Notes under the pieces: generated by a model
The model's input: only the letters and a program-made list of their open reading frames with translations
Told to the model about the DNA's origin: nothing
The model's database searches: none
Translations under genes and position numbers: made by a program
Source: JAJZVS01 sp963708095
Lineage (GTDB): Bacteria; Pseudomonadota; Alphaproteobacteria; Acetobacterales; Acetobacteraceae
Direction: 5' to 3'
DNA length: 64,000 nucleotides
Assembly (NCBI GenBank): GCA_963708095.1
Contig: OY970182.1
Span: 1,798,001 to 1,862,000 of the forward strand
Shown: one piece after another, positions 8,498 through 16,728 of the stretch
Numbering within the stretch: position 1 is the stretch's first letter
Layout of the letters: each line of letters opens with the position of its first letter

Positions 8498-8889
8498 TAG
8501 ACACTGAAACCGGGATTCCCCCGATGAAGGGCTTCTTCGCCCACCACGCGGGCAGCATATGCCCCGATCCCTGCGTCCAGCAACGGCCGGATCGCCCGTG
8601 AACCCAGCAGAGAGGCGCCGTCCGTCCGATGAACGCCGGGAGCGCAGGAATCTGGGCGGGACGTCAACATCGGGGCGCACGTCTCCTGCCATCGGTCGTA
8701 CCGGCGCCGCGCGGAGCAGCGGCGCGGTGACCGGATACATGGGCGCCTCGGCAAGCTGGTCGGGACTATCACGCCCACCGATCTGCATTACGAAGGGAGC
8801 CATTCTGGCAATCCCGGTCTAGATCCGGCGAGCCATTGGTTGCGGTGGGAATGTCAACGGAACGAAATATGCGATGAAGGAAAGTGACC
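8498..8889. other. intergenic region upstream of the GH15 gene
   Basis: About 390 bases carry no convincing gene. Several open frames here have random, Arg/Pro-rich composition. A purine-rich gaagga at 8876-8881 is a good ribosome binding site for the GTG at 8890. Confidence 0.4.
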
Positions 8890-10728
8890 GTGAATGATGT
8901 TCCCGTCAAAGGCCAGCGACTGATTGAGAATTATGCGCTCATCGGCGATTGCGAGACGGCGGCCCTTGTTGGTCGTAACGGATCAGTCGACTGGCTCTGC
9001 TGGCCCCGTTTCGACTCCGGTGCGTGCTTCGCGGCTCTTCTTGGCGGACCGGAATATGGGCGGTGGCTCATCGCACCAAAGGATCCGGACGCTCGGGTCA
9101 CACGCGGCTATTTCGACGGGTCGCTCATCCTCGTGACGACTTTCGAGACGACCGAGGGTGTCGTCGAGTTGATCGACTTCATGCCGCCCGGCGACGGCGT
9201 CTCCAGTCTCGTCCGCTTGGTGCGTGGGGTTCGGGGGAGCGTCGCACTGCATACCGAATTCTCCCTGCGCTTCGACTACGGCTCGGTCGTGCCCTGGGTC
9301 CAGCGTCTCGATGAAGACGGCGCTCTGAGCGCGATCGCCGGACCGGCAAAGGTTGTGCTGCGCACGCCGGTGCCACTTTACGGCCGGGATTTCGCAACCC
9401 ACGGCGAGTTCACCGTCGGAGCCGGCGACGTGGTACCGTTCGTTCTGAGCTATGGTCCGTCGCACCGGCCGCTGGGCTGGAAGATCTGTGCCGAAGGCGC
9501 GCTTCGCGACACCAAAGCATTCTGGCGCGCCTGGTCTGACCGCTGTGCGCCTGCGGGTTCTTGGACCCAGGCAGTGAAACAATCACTCGCGGTCCTGAAG
9601 GGGCTGACCTACGCGCCGACCGGCGGCATCGTCGCGGCGCCGACAACGTCGCTTCCTGAGGAGGCTAACGGCATGCGTAATTGGGACTACCGCTATTGCT
9701 GGTTACGGGACGCCGCCTTCACGCTGACGGCACTTGGCAGAGCCGGATATTATGACGAGGCGCAGGACTGGCGAGACTGGCTGCTGCGAGCGGTTGCCGG
9801 CCGTCCGGATCAATTGCAGATCATGTACGGGATTGCCGGGGAGCGGTGCCTGACGGAATGGGAGGTGCCCTGGCTGCCAGGGTTCGAAGGGGCCCGTCCT
9901 GTTCGCATCGGCAACGCTGCCGCTACCCAGCTGCAGCTTGACGTCTACGGCGAAGTCGCCGATGCTACCTTTCAGGCGCGGCTACAAGGTCTGCCATCGC
10001 ATCCGCGAGGGGATGCGATTGCACGGGCCCAGTGCGAACACCTTGAGACCATTTGGCGCGAGCCGGACGACGGGATCTGGGAGATGCGTGGGCCGCGGCA
10101 GCACTTCACCCATTCGAAGGTGATGGCCTGGGTGGCGTTCGACAGAGCGGTGAAGTCGGCTGAACAACTCGGTCTCGGGGGCCCACTTGAACGCTGGCGG
10201 GCCATTCGGGACGAAATTCACGCTGATGTCTGCCGCAACGGGTTCGACCCCGAGCTTGGCAGCTTCGTGCAAGCCTATGGATCGAAGACGCTGGACGCCA
10301 GCCTCCTGCTGCTGCCGATGGTCGGCTTTCTGCCGCCATCCGATCCGCGCATCATTGGAACCGTGCGCGCCATCGAGCACCGCCTGATGGTGAATGGGCT
10401 CGTGTTACGCTATGATACCGGGGAAACCGAAGATGGCTTGCCGCCGGGTGAGGGCGCGTTCCTCGCCTGCAGTTTCTGGTTCGTCGACAATCTGGTGCTG
10501 CAGGGGCGCCTCCACGAAGCGCACGCGATGTTCGAGCGGCTGCTGGCGCTACGGAACGATGTCGGGTTGCTCGCCGAGGAATACGATCCCCGATCCCAGT
10601 GCCAGATGGGGAACTTCCCGCAGGCATTCAGCCATGTGGCGCTCGTCAACACCGCCTACAATCTCGCGCGCTGTCGGGCTGCAGCGGAACAAGGCGCCAA
10701 CGACCTGCACTGCCGGGTAGCGGCGTGA
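8890..10728 (+). CDS. glycoside hydrolase family 15 (glucoamylase/trehalase-like)
   Basis: A 612-residue cytoplasmic enzyme, without a signal peptide, of the bacterial GH15 type that hydrolyses alpha-glucosidic bonds, often trehalose or maltodextrins. The N-terminal beta-domain (about 5-220) starts with IENYALIGDCETAALVGRNG and SVDWLCWPRFDSGACF. The (alpha/alpha)6 catalytic domain contains GMRNWDYRYCWLRDAAFTL and the C-terminal GLLAEEYDPRSQCQMGNFPQ with the conserved catalytic glutamate region. The length is normal for the family. The GTG at 8890 is chosen over one at 8884 because it stands 8 bases after gaagga. Monocistronic; a general-stress or trehalose role is an inference. Confidence 0.9.
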   Translation: MNDVPVKGQRLIENYALIGDCETAALVGRNGSVDWLCWPRFDSGACFAALLGGPEYGRWLIAPKDPDARVTRGYFDGSLILVTTFETTEGVVELIDFMPPGDGVSSLVRLVRGVRGSVALHTEFSLRFDYGSVVPWVQRLDEDGALSAIAGPAKVVLRTPVPLYGRDFATHGEFTVGAGDVVPFVLSYGPSHRPLGWKICAEGALRDTKAFWRAWSDRCAPAGSWTQAVKQSLAVLKGLTYAPTGGIVAAPTTSLPEEANGMRNWDYRYCWLRDAAFTLTALGRAGYYDEAQDWRDWLLRAVAGRPDQLQIMYGIAGERCLTEWEVPWLPGFEGARPVRIGNAAATQLQLDVYGEVADATFQARLQGLPSHPRGDAIARAQCEHLETIWREPDDGIWEMRGPRQHFTHSKVMAWVAFDRAVKSAEQLGLGGPLERWRAIRDEIHADVCRNGFDPELGSFVQAYGSKTLDASLLLLPMVGFLPPSDPRIIGTVRAIEHRLMVNGLVLRYDTGETEDGLPPGEGAFLACSFWFVDNLVLQGRLHEAHAMFERLLALRNDVGLLAEEYDPRSQCQMGNFPQAFSHVALVNTAYNLARCRAAAEQGANDLHCRVAA

Positions 10729-10845
10729 GGTCCTGGCCCTTCGCCCGCTGATTTACCGTTTATCGGGAAATTCCTAACCACAGCACGATCCTGCCGTGCT
10801 GGCGTGTGTCGTCCATCTGAACCGATGGCGCGTGGATTGTCATGC

Positions 10846-11600
10846 GGGAGTGGAAGAAAGTTGGGGGTCTAGACCTGGACCGAGGCCACCGGAATGCTCG
10901 GAGGAGCAAGGATGCCGGGAGGGAACGGGTCATGGCGTTCGTGGTCAGGGTCGAAGAGCAGCATGACGGTAAGGTGGTTCGCGGCGTCGAGCTGTGGCGA
11001 GCGGATGCATCGGTGGGCGTCAACCCTTGCGAAGGACTCGGCCTCCGTTTGGCCGAGTCCAGGGCGATCCTGGCCCGCTTGCAACACGAGCTCGTGGGTT
11101 GGCAGGTCGATCAACTGTGCCTGCAGAACGCCCTCTGCGAGCGGTGCGGAGCGCGTCTGCACATCAAGGACTATCGATCGCGTCGCCTGGACACGCCGTT
11201 CGGTCGTCTGACGCTGCGCATACCCCGCAAAGCCTGCCCATCGTGCAAGACCAAGCCGACTATCGACGCGGTGCTCTCGAGCCGTACCCCGCCGGAGTTG
11301 GTTCTCATGCAGGCAAAGCTGGCAGCGCATCTGCCCTATCGCCTCGCCGGACGCCTGCTCGCCGACCTCCTGCCACTCGAGGCGGGGATCTCGCACACGG
11401 GAGCGTGGATCGCCGCATGAACAAGCGCCAGCAGATGCCCTGGTCGCCCGCCGGCGCCCATTACCTCTTGCAGGTCCGAGCCGCGGTATTCAACGATACC
11501 CTCCACCTCGCGGCGCTTCGGAAACCGGAATCGATGAACTCCGCGAACGACAATCCCGTATTCCACGCCGCCGCATGCCCCCCTGTTTTCTTCCACTCTC
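10846..11600 (+). mobile_element. 755-bp internally deleted ISKra4 derivative, copy 2 (MITE-like)
   Basis: Both termini are present: the left end GGGAGTGGAAGAAAGTTGGG and, on the opposite strand, the right end GAGAGTGGAAGAAAAC. Between them the central part of the transposase gene is missing. The same 755-bp structure recurs at 35760-36514 with only a few substitutions. No target duplication was recognised by eye. It lies 48 bases beyond the stop codon of the SigF-like gene. Confidence 0.85.
10932..11420 (+). pseudogene. ISKra4 transposase, internally deleted (copy 2)
   Basis: The N-terminal 158 residues of the transposase (MAFVVRVEEQHDGK to LPLEAGISHT) are intact, including the CERCGARLHIK cysteine pair. 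The sequence then jumps to the family's C-terminal end and stops at 11420. The true C-terminal signature MNKRQQMPWSPAGAHYLLQV continues in another frame from 11417. The catalytic core, including TDGEEGLHAL seen in copy 1, is deleted, so any movement would need a transposase supplied in trans. Confidence 0.8.
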
Positions 11601-11648
11601 TCTCACTGGTTGCCGGGGCACTATGTCTGGCGCGACGGGGCCAGGGAC

Positions 11649-12212
11649 TCACTTCGTATCGTCCGCCCTCAGAACGAGCGACGTGAGGCGTTTGAGGCCG
11701 CGATGGATGTTTACCTTAATGAGCGAGACGGACTGCCCTGTCACCCTTGAAGCCTCTTCGACGCTATAGCCCTCCACCTTTACCAGGCGGATCGCTTCCT
11801 CCTGAGCAGGTTTCAATTCGGCGAGCAGATGACGGAACGTCGAACCCGCTACCACAGCATCTTCATGATCGGGCACGTGGAGGTTGTCATCGAGAGGCTC
11901 CGTTGCGTCCGCCCTGAGTGTCCGCAATCGGTCAATCCACTTGTAACGCGCGATCGCGGCAAGCCATGGTCCGAACGGACGCGATGGATCATACGTGTGG
12001 CGCTTCTCGTGGACCGCAAGCAGAACGTCCTGGATTGCGTCCTCGGTCATGCCAGAGGGGAGACGTCGGGCGTAATACCGACGCAACCACGGCATCAATT
12101 CGGCGAGAAGAGCTCTGTATGCATTCGCATCCCCCGCCTGCGCCGCCGCCATCATCCCATCCCAACTTTCACTGGGGGAGTCTGCGCCCCCAACGGTTAC
12201 TGCCGGGACCAT
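11649..12212 (-). CDS. sigF: ECF sigma factor, SigF/NrsF type
   Basis: A 187-residue extracytoplasmic-function sigma factor. Region 2 has the -10 binding pattern (MTEDAIQDVLLAVHEKRHTY, PFGPWLAAIARYKWIDRLR). Region 4 has the helix-turn-helix EGYSVEEASRVTGQSVSLIK followed by VNIHRGLKRL. Domain pattern and neighbourhood fit the group controlled by NrsF (DUF1109) anti-sigma factors, as in Caulobacter SigF and Azospira SigF. I chose the ATG at 12212 over a TTG at 12263 because a promoter-like motif at 12283-12311 would leave almost no leader for the latter. The cognate NrsF candidate is not adjacent but at 20406. An ISKra4 derivative lies directly downstream, where nrsF is normally found. Confidence 0.85.
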   Translation of the reverse strand: MVPAVTVGGADSPSESWDGMMAAAQAGDANAYRALLAELMPWLRRYYARRLPSGMTEDAIQDVLLAVHEKRHTYDPSRPFGPWLAAIARYKWIDRLRTLRADATEPLDDNLHVPDHEDAVVAGSTFRHLLAELKPAQEEAIRLVKVEGYSVEEASRVTGQSVSLIKVNIHRGLKRLTSLVLRADDTK

Positions 12213-12282
12213 AGCGGACTGGCTTGGAAGGAAGGACACCACTGCACTCGAAGGGCGTCGCAACCAATGGCCCAGCGGGATA

Positions 12283-12311
12283 CATCCGGCGCCGGTCTAG
12301 CTGCAGTTACA
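12283..12311 (-). promoter_or_regulatory. candidate SigF-type promoter for the sigma gene
   Basis: On the minus strand TGTAACT (12311-12305) is followed after exactly 16 bases by CGGATG (12288-12283). The motif before the Met-rich protein gene at 14288-14316 has the same -35-like element and spacing (TGTAACC, N16, CGGAAA). GTAAC is the -35 type reported for SigF-group promoters. This would make the sigma gene autoregulated. Confidence 0.45.
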
Positions 12312-12979
12312 TTGCGGACTGGTAAGGCCGGATAATCCCCCCCTCTGATCGTTGGCCGAATTCGTGTGCACGGCGTGCCGTCAAACGGCGAGCACCCTTG
12401 CGGGTCGAGCGCAAGGGATCCGATTGCGCCTGGACTTGAGTAACCCAGTAATTCCACGGCTCCGGTCCTCATATGATGCAGCCCCACTGCCCTCGTCATC
12501 CTCCGGGTCTAAACCAGCGTGATATTCGGATTCGAAGGGATCTTGCCCCCAATCTTGCCTCCACAGACATTCTAGAATGGTCGCACTAGAATGGCCAGCC
12601 GCTGTAGTTTGGGAGAATCCCGCACAAGCGCCGCCGTGTGATTAGGGCCATGCCCCGGCCGCTGCCGGCGATGACCCGCGTGGTGTTCCGACAGGTCGGA
12701 TAAGCCCAGAGCCGGTCCAGCACGACGGCGGCGCGGCTGCGTCCTCCAGCGAGCGGGGAAATGTGAAAAAGCGTCCAGGACTTATCAGGCAGGGGCAGCC
12801 CGTGTAGCCGACGCCCGACGCTTGTCGAGGAGGTTTTCCGTAGGACGATGAGAAGTGCGCGGAACGACCGCGGGCTCGCAGCGCCATGTCGACTCCGGGC
12901 CGGTACCATGCGCATTTGGCTTGCAGCTGCGAAAGAATTTTTGATGCCATCCCTTGCCATAGGACAATCAGTTCATCGA
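12312..12979. other. non-coding or fully decayed region
   Basis: About 670 bases between the sigma promoter and the first recognisable remnant. Open frames exist on both strands, but none shows a domain, signal peptide or plausible start. Given the decayed genes just downstream it may be eroded coding DNA. Confidence 0.35.
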
Positions 12980-13600
12980 CGGATCCTGGGCGAGCTCTTC
13001 CCTTCGGTGGGTTGTTCATGGTGTCTGCCAGATCACGCAAAGCTCCCTGAGCTGATCCGAGCCCGTTCAGATCTCCTGCTCACGCTTCACGTGACCTATT
13101 GCGGCAATCTCGGTTGGCACGACTCCTATTCGCTCGACCTCCCGACGCAGTTGCAACGCCGCGTTCTTGCCGTCGATATCAGCCCGGAGGTCTACACCCT
13201 CGCCTTGATCGCCGGTGGCAAGCTCGGGGCGACTAACATCAATAGTGGGGCCTCCGAACATGCATTCCTGCAGGCGGCGCTGAGCCGCGATACTGCCGCG
13301 CAAAAGCTACCGGTGGACCGCAGGTCGACTGGTTTGATGGTGTCAGTCGGTGCAGGGGCTGAAATGGGGGCGCTGGTCCTCACCGGGTATGGCCGCCTCC
13401 GCCGAACTCACTCCGGAGGTGGTGAGGACGGCGGCAGAACGCTGGGTGAGGCGTCCAGCGTCCGCCCCGTGTCGGTCGTCAGGCTCTGGCCCGGTAAGCC
13501 GGTCCGCCTGCAGGCTTCATATCCAGCCGGTCGGGAGGTGGCTGTTTTCCTCCAGCGGGCCGCCGGACATATCGTCTGGCAGGAGGCGTGGCGACGTCGT
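12980..13600 (+). pseudogene. degenerate DUF1223 thioredoxin-like protein
   Basis: The frame follows the DUF1223 family through its length: FPSVGCSWCLPDHAKL with the CxxC-type pair, TLHVTYCGNLGWHDSYSLDL, SPEVYTLALIAGGKLGATN, GGGEDGGRTLGEASSVR and PAGREVAVFLQRAAGHIVW. The intact paralogue at 17447-18139 has the same landmarks (LFTSQGCSDCPPADALL, LHVTYWDDAAWKDPFSLRAA, GGENGGVTLTEVNVVRS). Here the usual W in YWD and several core residues are lost, there is no signal peptide or start in place, and the end runs out of register. I judge it a pseudogene that still happens to be open. Confidence 0.6.
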
Positions 13601-13851
13601 TCGCGATTGCCGGCCTCTTCGTTGCGACGATTGGCTTCGCGATTGGCCTCGACGGCGGCTTCTTTCGCGCGATTTCTGCGATTTTGCTGGTTCTCCTGGG
13701 AGGCGCGCTGCTGAGTCCGGCCGTGCAGGCACGCCTCGGGGTCGCCGCCGGCGGACTTACCAACATCGGGGATCATGTCATCCGGCGATTATTTCTTACA
13801 GGCACGATCGGGCGGTTTGTCGTCGGCGCTCTGCTTGATTGCCCAGAATAA
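13588..13851 (+). pseudogene. CcdA-like cytochrome c biogenesis membrane protein, fragment
   Basis: An 87-residue piece with two hydrophobic helices (SFAIAGLFVATIGFAIGLDG, FFRAISAILLVLLGGALLSP) and the loop ITNIGDHVI-like LTNIGDHVIRR, ending FVVGALLDCPE where related proteins read VVGALLGAVWSPCVGPT. The frame is broken exactly before the first conserved WSPC-type motif, and the start is missing. It follows the DUF1223 remnant, mirroring the order DUF1223 then disulfide-reductase membrane protein in the intact locus downstream. Confidence 0.55.
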
Positions 13852-14020
13852 GCAGACGCCTCGCCCATCGTGACGGTTCCGCACGGACATCATTCGACTG
13901 CCGACATTCACACCATCGAACACTCAGCCCCGAGTTCTTCGTTGATGTGGACCCGCGCGTGATCGCTTCCGATAACAAAATAAAGCCCGACAGACCTTCG
14001 CCTTCGATTGAAAGGGTGGC

Positions 14021-14230
14021 TCAGTCGTCGAAATACACGCGGCCACCGTGCCAATAAGTCTCGCTTTCGAAGAGGCACCCCAGGATCGGCCCTTTGATAC
14101 CAAATTTCTGCATAGTGCCCGGCCCCGTCAAACCAACCTTGTGGCCGAACAGGTGATTGTCGCCTGATGCGCGAAGCTGCGCACCAGTGTCATGCAACTC
14201 ATGTGCTCGGGCGAGACGCAGGACAAAGCT
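14021..14230 (-). pseudogene. FAH/2-keto-4-pentenoate hydratase-like fragment
   Basis: About 69 codons resemble the N-terminal part of the hydratase at 21251-22021: FVLRLARAHELHDTGAQLRA, then GDNHLFGHKVGLTGPGTMQK, then FGIKGPILGCLFESET, against the intact KAYELQGAVSALR, RVVGYKVGCTGPGTTAQFG and GPIRGYLYESEV. It stops at 14021 and lacks the catalytic C-terminal three quarters. Its strand and relative position match the intact gene, supporting an eroded duplication. Confidence 0.6.
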
Positions 14231-14287
14231 CACTCCGCAAGGCGCGTCCCATGGATCGACGATTACGGAGAATTCATCTGCCAAGGC

Positions 14288-14316
14288 TGTAACCGTGAGG
14301 CCTGTCCGACCGGAAA
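14288..14316 (+). promoter_or_regulatory. candidate SigF-type promoter for the Met-rich protein operon
   Basis: TGTAACC (14288-14294), a 16-base spacer, then CGGAAA (14311-14316). Element and spacing match the motif in front of the SigF-like gene. The start codon of the Met-rich protein lies about 50-55 bases past the predicted transcription start. Confidence 0.5.
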
Positions 14317-14374
14317 CAGAAGCGGACGCCGAAAGAACCTTGTCGAGCGTCAGTACCACTTCGAGGAGTCATCC

Positions 14375-14647
14375 ATGTTCAAGCGTGTCCCGACCTTCGC
14401 CGCCGTCGCTCTGGTTGCTGCGGCTTTCGTAGCCCCAGCCTTCGCGCAAAGCTCGTCGAGCATGTCGCACGACGCCATGACCCACAACAGCATGTCGCAT
14501 GATAGCATGGGCCATTCCGGTTCCGGGAGCGGTTCGGCGATGACGCACGACACCATGGGCCATACCAGCGCCATGAGCCATGACAGCATGTCCCACGACG
14601 GCGGCTCGGGGTCGATGAGCCACGACACGATGGCGAAGCCCCAGTAA
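14375..14647 (+). CDS. Met/His-rich periplasmic pentapeptide-repeat protein (MXKDX type)
   Basis: A 90-residue secreted protein. After a signal peptide (KRVPTFAAVALVAAAFVAPA, cleavage after AFA) the mature part is almost only tandem M-S/T-H-D/N-x units (MSHDA, MTHNS, MSHDS, MTHDT and so on), containing ten methionines and nine histidines in about 66 residues. This matches the MXKDX pentapeptide-repeat family. Position and composition also recall MrpX of Azospira, a methionine-rich periplasmic peptide whose Met residues are sacrificially oxidised by hypochlorite and then repaired. The many histidines also allow copper or other metal binding. Gaggag lies upstream of the ATG. It is the first gene behind the SigF-type motif. 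Confidence 0.8.
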   Translation: MFKRVPTFAAVALVAAAFVAPAFAQSSSSMSHDAMTHNSMSHDSMGHSGSGSGSAMTHDTMGHTSAMSHDSMSHDGGSGSMSHDTMAKPQ

Positions 14648-14735
14648 CGGATCGTTCGACTCCGGTGAGAGGGGTACTCTGACATAGGGCCGCCGTCTCG
14701 CCGATAGACAGTGGGATCTTGCCGCGAAGGGGGCG

Positions 14736-14817
14736 ATTCGGTGATCGCCGAATTGCCTACCTCGGGATCCCATGAGTTCGGAAGGTTGTCGCTCGCCCTC
14801 GCCGCGCGTGAGGGCGA
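14736..14817 (+). promoter_or_regulatory. two hairpins in the mrpX-like/msrB intergenic leader
   Basis: ATTCGG/CCGAAT (14736-14753, 6-base loop) and TCGCCCTC/GAGGGCGA (14793-14817, 9-base loop) lie in the 198-base gap before msrB. Neither has a U-tract. They could attenuate or stabilise a shared transcript; the role is unproven. Confidence 0.3.
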
Positions 14818-14845
14818 ATCCAGATCCGAGCAGGAGCGCCCAAAT

Positions 14846-15352
14846 ATGAATCGACGAGCAGTTCTATCTACATCGAGCGCCTTCGTTGGAGTCTTGATGG
14901 CGGGCTTCGTTCGCGCCCGCTTTGTGGACGCGGCAACCCCGTCGGAGCCCGGGACGCGTTACCGCGTCGTTCACACTGATGCGGAATGGCATAGACTCCT
15001 GGGCCCTGCCGCCTATCGGATCCTGCGGCAGGCCGGCACTGAACCGCCTTTTTCCTCCCCCCTCCTGCACGAGGAGCAAGCGGGAGTCTTCAACTGTGCC
15101 GGCTGTGCGCTGCCACTCTATTCGTCCGTAACCAAGTATGACAGCGGCACTGGCTGGCCGAGCTTCTGGAACCATCTTCCAGGTGCGATCCTCACCTCCG
15201 AGGATAACAGCTTCGGCATGAGCCGTACCGAAGTGCATTGTAGTCAATGCGGCGGTCATCTTGGCCATGTGTTCCGGGATGGGCCGCCTCCCACCGGGCT
15301 CCGTTACTGCATGAACGGCCTGGCACTGTCCTTCACTCCGAGGAAAGCATGA
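14846..15352 (+). CDS. msrB: exported peptide-methionine (R)-S-oxide reductase
   Basis: A 168-residue MsrB with a twin-arginine-like N-terminus (MNRRAVLSTSSAFVGVLMAG), so it should act in the periplasm. The zinc-binding CxxC pairs are CAGC and CSQC, the active-site region is GLRYCMNGLAL, and the core contains YDSGTGWPSFW and CGGHLGHVFRDGPPPTGLRY. It reduces R-methionine sulfoxide in oxidised proteins. The ATG at 14846 is chosen because it begins the signal peptide. Its stop overlaps the msrA start (ATGATG), so the two are co-translated. Confidence 0.93.
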   Translation: MNRRAVLSTSSAFVGVLMAGFVRARFVDAATPSEPGTRYRVVHTDAEWHRLLGPAAYRILRQAGTEPPFSSPLLHEEQAGVFNCAGCALPLYSSVTKYDSGTGWPSFWNHLPGAILTSEDNSFGMSRTEVHCSQCGGHLGHVFRDGPPPTGLRYCMNGLALSFTPRKA

Positions 15353-16053
15353 TGCGTAAGCTGATCTTGTCTGCCTGCCTTACCGGCGTCCTGTCAGCCT
15401 TTGCTGGCACGAGCGCGTTGGCAGCTGAACCTGTCGTCCTGGCGCCGGTTCCCGCGCTTGATGCTCCGCTCGCGAAAGCCCATGGCAGAGCAACCGCAAT
15501 TCTATCGGGCGGATGCTTCTGGGGGATGCAGGATGTCTTCCAGCACGTCCTAGGCGTAAAGCAGGCGGTTTCCGGCTATACTGGCGGCGCCGCCGACACG
15601 GCGCACTACGAGGTCGTCAGCACCGGAGCGACCGGCCACGCCGAATCGCTGAAGATCGCCTACGACCCGAGTGAGGTCAGCTACGGGACGCTGCTGCGAA
15701 TCTTCGTCTCTGTCGCGGCGAATCCAACGGAGCTGGACTATCAGGGGCCGGACCAGGGCGATCAATACCGGAGCATGATCTGGGTGGAGAACGCCGAGCA
15801 GCGCAAGATCGCGAATGCGTATCTCAAGCAACTCGCAGCGGCACACACGTTCGACGCTCCGATCGTGACGCAAGTCACCGCGGCGATGCCATTCTACCGG
15901 GCCGAGAACTATCATCAGAATTACGCAACCTTGCATCCCGACAGCCCGTACATCGCGCTGATCGACGCGCCGAAGGCCGTCGCGCTCGCGAAGCTATTCC
16001 CGGAGCTGTACCGCGCAAAGCCGACGCAGGTCCGCATCGCATCGAATGGTTAG
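15349..16053 (+). CDS. msrA: exported peptide-methionine (S)-S-oxide reductase
   Basis: A 234-residue MsrA with a Sec signal (LILSACLTGVLSAFAGTSA, cleavage after ALA). The catalytic motif GGCFWG is at about residues 53-58, followed by GVKQAVSGYTGG, GHAESLKIAYDP and AENYHQNY. It reduces the S-epimer of methionine sulfoxide and complements the preceding MsrB. The ATG at 15349 overlaps the msrB stop by four bases. Export of both epimer-specific enzymes shows that the locus is devoted to the periplasm; electrons could come from the ScsB-like protein at the end of the operon. Confidence 0.93.
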   Translation: MMRKLILSACLTGVLSAFAGTSALAAEPVVLAPVPALDAPLAKAHGRATAILSGGCFWGMQDVFQHVLGVKQAVSGYTGGAADTAHYEVVSTGATGHAESLKIAYDPSEVSYGTLLRIFVSVAANPTELDYQGPDQGDQYRSMIWVENAEQRKIANAYLKQLAAAHTFDAPIVTQVTAAMPFYRAENYHQNYATLHPDSPYIALIDAPKAVALAKLFPELYRAKPTQVRIASNG

Positions 16054-16062
16054 AGGTTTTCT

Positions 16063-16728
16063 ATGGACGGCACTCAAGTCGCTGCCACGCTGCCAGCTGG
16101 TCGCCACAGAGACATCCCGGCGAGAAAAGTCATCCATCCTTGGCCGCTGCGGGTGATGCACTGGCTAAACGCAGTTGCCATCATCATGCTGATTGGCAGT
16201 GGCTGGCAGATCTACAACGCCTCGCCGTTCTTGCCGTTCACCTTTCCCGAGTGGGCGACGATCGGTGAGTGGCTGGGTGGTGCGATCGCCTGGCACCTCG
16301 CAGCGATCTGGTTGCTGATGTTGAATGGGCTGACCTATCTGATCTGGGGTTTTGTCAGCGGGCACTTCCGGGAAAAACTGTGGCCGGTCACGCCGCGTGC
16401 CGCGCTGCACGATGCCTGGGCCGCGTTGCGCTTTCGCCTGCCTCACGAAGTTGGTGTCTACAATGCGGTGCAGCGCCTGCTCTATCTCGGAGTGATTGCC
16501 CTTGGCATCCTTGCCGTGCTCTCTGGCCTCGCAGTGTGGAAGCCGGTCCAGCTGTGGCCGCTCTCCGATCTGCTCGGCGGCTTCTTCATGTCCCGCATCG
16601 TGCATTTCATTGCGATGACCGGCATAGCACTGTTTCGGGCAGTACATCTGCTGCTTGTGGCGCTCGTTCCCCGTGTGCTGCCACCGATGATCGTTGGTGG
16701 GCATCTTGAGGATCCGGAGACTCACTGA
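16063..16728 (+). CDS. b-type cytochrome, membrane partner of the molybdoprotein (YedZ1-like)
   Basis: A 221-residue membrane protein of the cytochrome b561/Ni-hydrogenase b-subunit fold with four main helices. Candidate haem-ligand histidines are in HPWPLRVMHWLNAVAI, IAWHLAAIWLLMLNG and SRIVHFIAMTGIALFRAVHL. It should pass quinol electrons to the periplasmic molybdoprotein, whose start overlaps this gene's stop (TGATG). It is unrelated in sequence to classical MsrQ/YedZ; the pairing instead matches the YedZ1/YedY1 type known from Azospira. Confidence 0.82.
   Translation: MDGTQVAATLPAGRHRDIPARKVIHPWPLRVMHWLNAVAIIMLIGSGWQIYNASPFLPFTFPEWATIGEWLGGAIAWHLAAIWLLMLNGLTYLIWGFVSGHFREKLWPVTPRAALHDAWAALRFRLPHEVGVYNAVQRLLYLGVIALGILAVLSGLAVWKPVQLWPLSDLLGGFFMSRIVHFIAMTGIALFRAVHLLLVALVPRVLPPMIVGGHLEDPETH

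Noticed and set aside
10846..11600. Target-site duplication around the ISKra4 derivatives
   Set aside because: Flanks of both copies were compared by eye for 4-9 base direct repeats at several possible end positions; none was convincing.
12586..12960. A minus-strand frame between the sigma gene and the DUF1223 remnant
   Set aside because: No domain, no ribosome binding site and basic random-looking composition; it overlaps decayed DNA.
14440..14640. Short tandem repeats that might be mistaken for a CRISPR array
   Set aside because: They are in-frame codon repeats of the M-S-H-D-x protein without conserved repeats and unique spacers. No cas gene is nearby.
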